DNA from: Cardiocondyla obscurior
Lineage: Eukaryota > Arthropoda > Insecta > Hymenoptera > Formicidae
Length of the DNA: 64,000 bases
Reading direction: 5' to 3'
Assembly (NCBI RefSeq): GCF_019399895.1
Contig: NC_091865.1
Span: 5,399,001-5,463,000, forward strand
Each line of letters starts with the position of its first letter. Positions within the stretch are counted from its first letter, which is position 1. The notes under the pieces are model-generated. The model saw only the letters and a program-made list of their open reading frames with translations. It did no database searches and was not told the DNA's origin. Below are positions 55,349 to 64,000 of this stretch, in pieces. The translations under genes and the position numbers were made by a program.

Positions 55349-56604
55349 TATATATATATAAAAGGTGTTTATTTCTTATAAAAAGGTACACTGGGACTTG
55401 TATACAAACTTCTTCTTTTACATAACAGCAACATAACATAACCACTAATATACGAACTTTATTCTCAATATCTATTTTTACAGCCTTTTTCTTCCATTCT
55501 ATTTTCTTTTCATTCCTCCATACTATTCCATTCCTTTACATTTTTATTTCTTCCTACTCGCCACCTTTAATCTTTTATAAACCTCCATTTTACAATATTA
55601 CCTTATCTCTATCTTAATTTAACCTTTACAGTCTTTTTTTTTACTTCTTCCAATTCCTGAAAATAAAATCTTATTTTACTCTTTCTTACATTTCTACCTT
55701 ACTGATTACACGCCGAGAAAAAGAGAGATCACATTTCCACTCATACACCTACATCCTCTACCTTATTTTACTTCACACTCATACCTTGGACCCCCGCTTC
55801 CGATGCTTTTCATTTTTTTTTCCTTCTTCTCATCCCCATTCATTCCTCCATTCACACCTATTTTATCTCTTGTCCTTTCCAATATCTCTAACCATTCTAC
55901 TCCTCTTCCTTCCCCTCCTAAAATTTCCTCCACCACCTCCTTCCAACTTCTCTCATCCCACTAATCTATACACTCCTTCCATATATGCTCCCACGCCTCA
56001 TCCTTCTCTAATCACATTCTAATTACTTTAACTTTCTAATTACTCTCTCAAACTCCTCCCTCTCTATATCTCCTTCCTCATCTTCTTCTCTACTTCTTCC
56101 TACTTCACCCCCTACTCACCATTCCACCCCTCCTAACATATCTCTGAAATAATCATCCCATTCTTCAATCTTTATTTTTTCCTCTGTTTCCTTTTTTCTC
56201 TTTCTTCCCTTGTTCACTATTTTTCATACATCTCCCTCCGTTCTTACCTGTTCTATCTTCTTCTCTCATCTCACCTTCTCCTAAAATTTTTTACTATTAC
56301 ACAGCCTTTTATATTTTCCCTTTACCTTCTTATTCTTTTCCCCGCTACCTTTTCACTTTCTCCATTTTCGCATTTCTTCTTTTACTTTACATTTACTACT
56401 CCTACAATCTTCATCCCACTATTTTCCCTATGGCCTTTCACCTACCTTATCCACTTCTTTCTTCACTAATTTCTTAGTCCTTCCTAGTTCCTAACTAAAA
56501 CTCCAATTTTCTTCTATATTATCCCCTCTTTCCCTTCTCTCTCCAAACATCTTCCTAAAGATCTTTCTTTTCTCCTTATTCCATTCTAACTTAATTCTCT
56601 TTTT

Positions 56605-57890
56605 TTAATGCTTAAATCTTCTCACCTCTCCTCTTCCACCCCTTACCGACACTATTAACGGTTGGTGGTCTGAATTTACCTCCTTCCCTACCTTTATTTC
56701 TATAATTTCTTCTTTCGTCTCCGTATTACTAATAACAAAATCTATTACCGTCTGTTGTAACCCGACAGCGCACGCTGGTCGTTGACCACCGCGTGCGCCA
56801 CATTTTTTATACAACTCAGCAGATTGCCAAACTGTTGGAATCTGCTGAGTCTAAGAAGCCGTCTTGTCAGCCTTTCGTCATCGCGCGCTATCAGCAGAAG
56901 GCAGTAGGGCACGCGGCCACTTCCTTCTGCTATTTCGCTGACAAGACCGAAAATAATATATAATGCACGAGCTCCAAAGCTCGTGCAAGTCAGTCTGAGA
57001 GTACGAAGTAGCGACTCGTAACTCCAACGCCGATGTACAAGGAAGAATAAACGCATTTAACGATTGCAACAAATATCTACATTTATTAAAAAAACCATCT
57101 ACACCGAACGTGTATATTCGGAGGACGGACCCCGTGCACCGCTCCGGTGCAACACGTCTTTCCCCTTCTTCCCACATACGTCCACTCTTCTTTTTTATCC
57201 CCCCTTACACACCCGTTTATTATCCCCCATCCTACTTCTTCCAATGCTTCATAAAATTTTCTTTTTTCTCCCGTGATCTTTTTATCCATTGTTTTCCTTT
57301 CTCTTTTCTCCTTGTTTTCTTCTGCATTTTCATCCCATAGCCTCCCCTCCTTTTCCGTTCTTACATTGAAATCTCTCTTTATCAAATATTTTACCCCCTT
57401 CTCCATTTTCTCTAGCCATAATCTCATAGACTCAATCATGTCTTCTACTCCTCCGCTAACATATACCCCCGCTATTTTTTACCATACTCCCCTACACCGT
57501 ATCTTTAATCCTATCCATCCATTCTTATCTTCAAAACCTATTTTTCTTTCTTTTTTCAAATCTTCCTTTCACCCCATTACCATTCCACTCATTGCTCTCC
57601 CTTTTTTACTTTTTTTTTGTTTCCTTATTAATCTACTTATAATTCTTTGGCAACCTATGCTTTATCCTATTCCATCTTTTTTCCTTCAGCCACGTTTCAT
57701 ACATATATATCACATACCATTTTCCTATACCCTTCCAAAACTCTTCGTCCTTATTTTCTAACCCCGCCATGTTCCAAAAACTTATCCTCATTTTCCTAAC
57801 TTCTGCTCCTAACTTTCCATTAACCCTTTCCTTCCTTTCCCTATCTTCTTCTCTACCCCCTCTACCCTCCACTTTTCTTTTCCAGTCCAA
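56605..57890 (-). pseudogene. LINE ORF2 endonuclease domain
   Basis: APE-type endonuclease in pieces: RISFWNMAGLENKDEEFW and YMYETWLKEKRW (57890-57633), GVKYLIKRDFNVRTEKEG and FYEALEEVGWGIING (57439-57155), then after the LTR VIDFVISNTETKEEI and NSDHQPLIVSV (about 56750-56640). The GDFN position reads RDFN, a loss of Gly, while the SDH motif is intact. Frame breaks near 57600 and the LTR insertion inactivate it. Confidence 0.75.
56753..57154 (+). repeat. Solo LTR, family B, TSD CGTC
   Basis: 402 bp from TGTTGTAACC to CCGGTGCAACA, flanked by CGTC (56749-56752 and 57155-57158). It has AATAAA near 57047 and the GGACGGACCCC end block. It interrupts the LINE endonuclease, whose coding sense resumes on both sides. 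Confidence 0.88.
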
Positions 57891-58072
57891 CTCTTTATCT
57901 TCGCTTTACCCATCAATTTAAAAAAATTTACATTTATTCTGTCTACCGTCAACCACTTTATCTTGCTCCTTTCTGTCTCAAAAGTCCTTGCTCCTTCCCA
58001 TTTTCTCAACTCTTCCTTCAGATCATTCCATAACCAAAGTTTTCTGTTTACCCATATTTTTTTATACTAGAA

Positions 58073-58345
58073 CAATACAGGCGCGTGCTGTGCGCGCGCA
58101 TTAATTCAATAAAATAGCAATTAAGTCGAACCTTGAAACATGTTTCAATATTAATTAATTGTGCGCGCGCAATGTTTTACTTCAAAAAACCAAACCTCAT
58201 AACTTCTTTTTTGACAGCTGACATTTTCTCTCGCTTGGCGAGAAGCAAGCCAAACAAGAGAGAACCAATCAGCGCGAGTTTTAAACGGCAACAATAGATT
58301 CGAGATTTCGAGATTCAGCAAATTCAAACGTAAAACACCTTTTTT
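58073..58345. repeat. Unidentified 270-bp insertion in LINE
   Basis: A block rich in GCGCGC words, with GTGCGCGCGCAATG and GCGAGAAGCAAGCC, sits between LINE ORF1 and ORF2 and differs in composition from the T/C-rich LINE sense strand around it. T-rich runs at both edges prevent reading a duplication. Confidence 0.45.
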
Positions 58346-58411
58346 TAAATAGGAACCAATCTTAACTTGCTTTCCCTTCCTCTTTATTTTATTTGCCTCT
58401 CTCTTTATTAT

Positions 58412-59296
58412 TCATTCTACTTTCCTTTCATACTCTGTCAGATCATCCCCTATCCATTCTGTTCTGTCCTTCAATTTTTCTTTCCCTCTCATTATTTCCA
58501 ATTTATCCCTAAAATTTTCCATTTTTACCCATATTATCCCAAAACCTCCCTTATTAACTCCCCCTATTTTATCGACATCCTCTATTCTCGCTTTCACTCC
58601 TACTGATCCAAATACCTCTTCCACCTGTCCCATTAATGACTTTTTATCCTCTTTTTTTATCCCTCTTATAATCAAATTGTTCTTCCTCTACTCTTTTCTC
58701 TCCCTTTCTTTTCCCAACTCCAACATTCTAGTTCTCTCCTCCAAACTTAATACTCTTTCGCACATTTCTCCTGACACTTCCACTTCCTTTCCTTCCCCGT
58801 ACTTTTTCTCTTTTATTCTCTTTTCAATCTCGTCTATCCTTTTTTCTAAACCTACCTTCTCTTTTTTCCATATCGCTTTTAAATCCTCTATTTCCTTTTT
58901 AATCTGCACTTTAATCTCTTTAACTTCCACCATCTGGGCTTGTATTCTTGCAAACCCATTCCTCATTTCCTTTATCACTTCCTCAAATCTCTTTCTGCTT
59001 ACCCCTCCTTTTCCTCCTTTTTCACCTTTCTCTTCCTCCCCCATTGCTTTTACTGGCGACCTATACACCATTACACTTTTCCTAAATTCTTCCAAACCCT
59101 CTGCCATCCCTTTCTCCTCCTGTCTCTCCTTCCTCTTCTCACCTTTCTGCCATGCTTCCATAATCGGCAAACTATTTGATTTTTTCCTCATTAACATGCT
59201 TACTTTCGCCGGACTCTCCACTTTTTTCTTTACTTTCTTTTCCCCTTTTCTTTCTTCATTACATATTTCAACACTTTCCTTTCCCTGTTCACTCAT
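58412..59296 (-). pseudogene. LINE ORF1 protein
   Basis: The N-terminal frame (59296-58688, 202 residues) is Lys/Glu-rich with an extended coiled coil from about residue 105 to 190 (RFEEVIKEMRNGFARI, EIEDLKAIWKKEKVGLEKRI). It ends in a stop, but the next frame (58675-58412) continues NLIIRGIKKEDKKSLMGQV and GGFGIIWVKMENFRDKLEIM, which resembles the RRM-like part of L1-type ORF1 proteins. The two halves differ by a frameshift near 58685. The role would be RNA binding and particle formation. Confidence 0.65.
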
Positions 59297-59625
59297 ATTT
59301 TATATATACCCTGTCACTTTTCTTTTGTCTTTACTATCTCTTTCTTTCCTCTTCGCCTCTTTATCTTTCTCCTTTTCTTTGTCTTACCCTTTGTCTCAGT
59401 GTCACTGCCAATCTAACGTCCAAATCTTCCGCCTTACACTTTCTGTTTTCTTTCTTTACTTTTATCTCTTCACTTTTCCTTTAATCACCGACCTTAAAAA
59501 CCTTTCCCTTTATTCTCAGCACCACACCTCCTCTTCTATAAACTTTTCCTTAACCAAAAAACCTTCTTCCCAACACGCACTCGCTCACACATACGTCCGC
59601 TCGCTACGCTATCGGAAACGAAAGT

Positions 59626-60054
59626 CCATGTTTATTTTCTAATGTAATACGACGTAATTTCTGATTCAAATTATTTAACATATCTATTTTTAAATACGTA
59701 TCTATTTTTCTTTTTTTGCTTTTATTATAAATATAGACACATAAATAAATAAATAAAATTAATGTCATAATTCAATGTAAAGTTAACAAATAGTCGGAGT
59801 AACGTCAGGGAATAAAAATAAAACATTAAAAGTAAAACGTATATGTATAATTAATTGGTAGAAACCCTTTCCCATACACTTTATTTAGATAAAACTATAA
59901 CGTGGAGTTTTTATTTAAAGGTATTGTAGAATTTTTTGTTACTAACGCAAAAAAACGTTGGGTATATGAGATTTCAGAATTTGATAAAACTTTTTATACA
60001 TGTAGGAGTGGATATTAGGTAAATTAAAAAAAACAAAAAAATATATATTTAATA
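59626..60054. other. AT-rich spacer
   Basis: AT-rich, without recognisable coding or repeat structure, between the LINE 5' end and the hairpin repeat. Confidence 0.4.
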
Positions 60055-60415
60055 TAAGGTTTTAAGAGGTCAAATCACCCTTCAAAGTTGAGACGGTTTT
60101 ATACTTTTTTAAAATATATCTCGAAAAGTAATTTAGATATAAAACAATGTTTCATACAAAAGTTTTATGATAAAAATAGTTTTATTTAGCTCCAGTAATA
60201 AAATAAAAAAAAATTTTTATAACAATTAAACAAAAAAAATTTGTTAAAATTTTATTTTTTTAATTTTGTTACTGCTGTTAAATAAAACTATTTTTACCAT
60301 AAAACTTTTGTATGTAATATTTTTTTATATTTCACATAGTTTTCGAGATATATCCAAAAATGTATAAAGCGGTATTAACTTTGAGGGGTGGTTTTACTCC
60401 TTAAAACTGAATATA
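60055..60415. repeat. Hairpin repeat, copy 2
   Basis: AAGTTGAGACGGTTTTATAC, TATATCTCGAAAA and CAAAAGTTTTATGATAAAAA on the left are mirrored by TTTTACCATAAAACTTTTG, TTTTCGAGATATATCC and ATAAAGCGGTATTAACTTTG on the right, with arms of about 150 bp around a T-rich centre near 60235. It shares words with 47262-47550. Confidence 0.72.
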
Positions 60416-60444
60416 AGCAGCTAATATTATTTTTTTAATTTATC

Positions 60445-61271
60445 TGTTGCACCGCAGCCGATGCACGGGGTCCGTCCTTCGGGATCCGCGTAAGGGGCGA
60501 GGATAGGTTGAAATATATATACAGGGTGATTCAGAACAAGTATATATGTGGACGTTGACGGTGTCCAGACGGCGCTACAAGTCGCGCAGAGTAAGGGAGT
60601 CACAAGTTAGGACAGAAAGGCAAACACTTGACAGTTCACAATTAACAATCAAATATATTTAACAAATAGGTAAAGAAAGTAACACGCGATTATAAATGTA
60701 ATAAAGAGAAGCATACAAATAATAAAGAAAAGTAATCCTCTCATTTGAGGAAATAAGAGCGGGTCGGTATAGACCGCGTCGACATATCTGTATTCCGCAG
60801 CGGCGGAAAGATGCTGTCAGCAGCAGACGCAAGGAACTCGCAGTTTGCAGTTCGCAGTTCGCAGTTCGTGATTCGCAAGAGGCCTGGCCAGGCTTGGGCA
60901 CGCAGTGTAATTCGCACGTATGCACTCGATGCACAAATTGGTACGCGATCGACAGTAGAAAATATTAAGTGTCGTGGAAGACGACAGCTCAGCGATGTGC
61001 TCGCTCTGAAACTCGGAGGGACTCTGAGGGCTCGGCTGACGCAACGAGCCTTCCGAGCCGTTGTCTTAGAAAAGTAAATCGGGAAAGTCCCGAGAGATTA
61101 ACCGTAATCAACCGGGGAAGTCCCGAGACAAAAGCTGATGTCGGACGATGATCACGGAGTGACTAATATTAAAAGGAAGGCCGCGGGATTAAAATTTGCT
61201 TTTTTTTCCGGACGGCCGGTAATGTATGAGGTGGCGTCATCGGGCGTGTGACGTCGGAGGGATCCGCCACA
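60445..61271 (-). repeat. 3' LTR of the second gypsy element
   Basis: 827 bp. On the minus strand it starts TGTGGCGGATCC directly after the purine tract GGAGGGGGAGTGGT and ends GCTGCGGTGCAACA. The GGACGGACCCCGTGCA end block is that of family B. The last ORF of the element continues about 100 bp into the LTR. Confidence 0.75.
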
Positions 61272-63940
61272 ACCACTCCCCCTCCAGTTTCCTGATCATC
61301 CAGAGAAGGAAACGATACTCTTCGTGGTTTTGAAGATGAAGGTTTATGCACCTCAGGTGATGAGAAGATAAGATCTTTAGAAGAATTGACAGGAGCACGT
61401 GATGCAGTTGGACGTTCACTGACATTTGTTTCCAAGAAAGCCGGTTTCAATGAATCTGTAGAGACGACTTTCTCCAGTTCATCAATCTTGATGACATATG
61501 TTTTGTCGTTAAGTCGTTTGATGATCTTATGAGGTCCTGTATAAGGTGGCTGCAGAGGTTTTCTGATCGTGTCGACGCGTTTGAAAACGTGGATGCACGT
61601 TGAAAGCTTAGGATATTGGAACGGCTTGACTGTTGAATGATGAGAAGTCGGAACTGGTTTAATAGTTTGAATGAAGCGTTGGTAGTTGGTTAAAAATTTG
61701 GCAGAATTTGCTTGTAAGTAGCGTGTCACAAAAAATTCTCCAGGTAAACGAAGAGTAGTGCCGTAAAGCATTTCTGCAGAGGAGGCGTCCAGGTCCTCCT
61801 TGTGTGCAATTCTGAGGCCGAGTAATACCGAAGGAAGTAGATTCGGCCATAGAGTTGTGGATCACACATTAATGCTGTTTTGAGTGTGCGATGAAGGCGC
61901 TCAACAATTCCGTTAACCTGTGGATGGTATGGCGTTGTATGAATCCGGTGAGTTCCCATGAATGAGGCCAGACAGGAGAAAAGAGCAGATTCAAATTGAC
62001 TTCTCTGGTTTGATGTGATTGTAAGAGGTGTTCCGTATACACAAATCCATGAGTCGTAGAAAGCGTCGGCGACAGTACGGGCTGAGATGTTCTTTAAAGG
62101 AATAACGACAGGCCATCTGGTAAAACGATCAATGATTGTCAAGCAATATTGATAATCTTGACAAAGCGGCATTTTGATGATGTCCAGATGAATGTGCTTG
62201 AAGAGGTTGTCAGGGCACGTGAATTTGTCGAGGGCCGTACGGTTATGTTCAGAGACTTTGGCACGTTGGCACGATTCACAGGTCCGTGTCCAATGGGCAA
62301 TGTCTGAATTAATGTTAGGCCAGCAGAATTTTGATTTGATGGTCTTCAGAGTTGTTCTGTTGCTGGGATGAGACAAACTGTGGATGACATCAAAGGCGGT
62401 GCGTCGAAGATCCAGCGGTAGGTAGGGTCGCACCAGTCCATCGGAGGTGTTGCAGAAGATGTTGAATCCATCGATGAAGAAATTCTGAAGGTTGAGCGAA
62501 GAATTAAAGAGAACTTCATGAAGCTGATTGTCTCTTGACTAAGCCTCGTGAATTGTGCGAGTGTCAAGCTGAGCTGGCATATCAATAGTGCACGTTCGAG
62601 AGAGAGAATCTGCCACGCTGTTATCCTGCCCTTTAAAATGCACTATGTGCGCATTAAATTGCAGGATGTAGTCAAGTTGGCGAGCTTGTCGTGGTGAGGC
62701 TTTATCCGAACGCTGTAAGATGGCGTAAACCAACGGTTTATGGCCGTTCTGATGGTGAAGCTTTGTCCTTCTAAGAATCGTTGGAAAAATTTGATAGATG
62801 CGAAGATTGCCAATAGTTCTCTGTCGTCGGTACTGTATCTTTTTTCCGTGTCACTCAGTTTACGGGAGAAAAATCCGATGGGTTTTGATACACTGTCGAT
62901 TTTTTGTTCGAGAGAGGCACCGATCGCTGTGTCTGAGGCATCCGTCGTGAGAGTCAGAGGTGCCGTGTTATTAAGAAAGGAAGGCTTGCAAGCATGGACT
63001 ATGGCATCCTTGCAGTCTTCAAAAGCCTGATCAGTCTCTGTTGTCCATACGATGTCTTTCTTGCTCTTCTTTGGTATATTCTTGAGAAGCTCGTGTAGAG
63101 AAGCCTGTGTAGAAGCTGCGTAAGGAATACATCTCCTGTAGTAGTTGAGCATCCCGAGGAATCGACGCAGTTGCGTAAAAGTCTGTGGTTTTGGAAATTC
63201 GCGAATGGCTTGAACCTTGCGTGGTGGAGGTTCGTATCCTTGTTTGGAGATCGTAAATCCTAGGAAGTTAACAGATGTTTCTCCGAAGCAGCACTTCTCC
63301 AGATTGATAGACAAGTTGTTTTCCCGAAGTAATCTGAACAGCTGCTTTAAGTGTTCCAGATGTTCTTCATAAGAGGAAAAGAGAATGAGCAGATCATCCA
63401 AATAGCTTTTGACGAAAGGCATTTCTTGTAGAAGATTGTTCATAACCCTCTGGAATGTCTGAGAAGCGTTGCGAAGTCCCATGGGCATACCAAGAAACTC
63501 AAAAAAACCGAAGGGAGTTGTTACGGCTGTCTTCTCGATGTCTTCCGTTGTTACCGGCACTTGATAGTATGCCTTTTGCAGGTCTATTGTGCTGAAGACT
63601 TTGTTTCCTTCACAGTCTTGCAATAGATCCTCGATGATAGGTGGCGAGTAACGGTCCGGAATCGTTTGGGTGTTGAGACGTCTATAATCACCCGTAACTC
63701 TCCAACCACCCAGGGGCTTGGAGACAAGGTAAAGTGGACTAGCCCATTGACTCGATGGACGAATGACGCCTTTATCCAGTAAATTATTGAATTCTTTCTT
63801 TGCTGCGTTGAGCCGATCACCGATGAGGCGATGAGGTCGCTCGTAAGTCGGAGGTCCTTGCGTAATGATGTGATGGCGAACAGCAGTCGGATTGTCAGTG
63901 AACGTTAAAGCTGTTGATGACGCAGGATCCGCATATTCTT
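61169..63940 (-). pseudogene. pol: Second gypsy Pol relic
   Basis: RT is open from about 63940 with HHIITQGPPTYERP, GDYRRLN, FSTIDLQKAYYQV and catalytic YLDD in VKSYLDDLLILF (about 63400). RNase H follows with LTTDASDTAIG and REL. A frameshift near 62740 leads into FKGQDNSVADSLSR, and a stop near 62540 into the integrase. The integrase has HSLSHPSNRTT, CWPNI and CESCQRAK for the zinc domain and HLDIIKMP for the first Asp. The second site reads ITSNQRSQFES, Asn where Asp is required, and Glu is kept in NGIVERLHRTLK. Another frameshift near 61865 precedes the chromo-like tail (YTGPHKIIKRLNDKTYVI, then TDSLKPAF). It is non-functional. Protease and Gag are outside the window. Confidence 0.82.
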
Positions 63941-64000
63941 AAAGTAATTTGTCGTAGCTGTCCCTGAAAGGTCCTTCCGGAATAGGTCGTTTTTCAACGT

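Larger units (their letters stand above)
55360..59625 (-). mobile_element. LINE, both ORFs partly present, RT deleted
   Basis: On the minus strand, from the right: 5' untranslated region (59625-59297), ORF1 (59296-58412), an unrelated 270-bp insertion, the ORF2 endonuclease (about 57890-56605) split by a solo LTR, a degenerate linker, then a jump straight to the ORF2 C-terminus and 3' untranslated region (about 56040-55360). RT is missing, so an internal deletion near 56010-56060 removed about 2 kb. The 3' end near 55700-55810 matches the copies at 33176 and 43230. Confidence 0.75.
60445..64000 (-). mobile_element. Second Ty3/gypsy element, 3' part
   Basis: A 3' LTR and a decayed pol read on the minus strand; the 5' part lies beyond the right edge. 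Its LTR end block matches the family B solo LTRs, so it may be their internal source type, although this LTR is twice as long. Confidence 0.8.

Noticed and set aside
58677..59642. 321-codon plus-strand Ser/Phe/Leu-rich frame
   Set aside because: Antisense shadow of the Lys/Glu-rich LINE ORF1 on the minus strand.
1..64000. Host protein-coding gene
   Set aside because: Every long or conserved frame was traceable to a transposable element; no multi-exon host gene could be supported.

Overview
This window looks like insect nuclear DNA, most likely from a hymenopteran and possibly an ant. That is an inference from base composition and transposon families; no host gene fixes the species. I found no convincing host protein-coding gene and no rRNA, tRNA or CRISPR. 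Nearly all the sequence is transposable elements in an AT-rich background, nested up to three deep, and many have exact target-site duplications (TSDs).

Layout. 1-9.6 kb: a solo LTR of family A (TSD ATGT); a decayed MULE-like transposase split by a family B solo LTR (TSD AATG); a mariner relic; a BEL/Pao gag fragment. 9.6-12.85 kb: two copies of one DD41D mariner-superfamily element joined head to head in a 3.2-kb palindrome, inserted between the gag and a probable LTR of the BEL element. 14.4-17.7 kb: a Tc1-like relic, then a second DD41D lineage that also carries an inverted copy of its own 3' end.

18.74-43.19 kb: one large DNA transposon, here called CACTA-like, bounded by inverted CTCTCTTAAAG termini and subterminal ACTGATTTTCAGT repeats. 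It encodes a zinc-finger/TNP2-like transposase (29.6-32.4 kb) and a SAM-domain protein whose SAM domain is split between exons at 19.5 kb and 38.6 kb. Inside it sit a nearly intact Ty3/gypsy element (19639-29543, TSD AATT), a DIRS element with an intact tyrosine recombinase (32647-38289, itself carrying a LINE with a 16-bp TSD), foldback elements, and solo LTRs of families A, B and C.

43.2-64 kb: a truncated LINE with a 300-bp GA/GGGAGA array; hairpin repeats; a pogo/Tigger-like element with about 165-bp terminal inverted repeats, broken by a solo LTR (TSD GTAC); a third DD41D copy; a nearly full-length LINE that has lost its reverse transcriptase and is split by a family B solo LTR (TSD CGTC); and the 3' half of a decayed second gypsy element running off the right edge.

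The gypsy element is the youngest and best-preserved unit. Its LTRs are almost identical, its Pol is intact, it has an in-frame G GGA AAC slippery site and a tRNA-Lys primer-binding site, and it carries an unusual third ORF with zinc knuckles. Its Gag nevertheless holds one nonsense codon.
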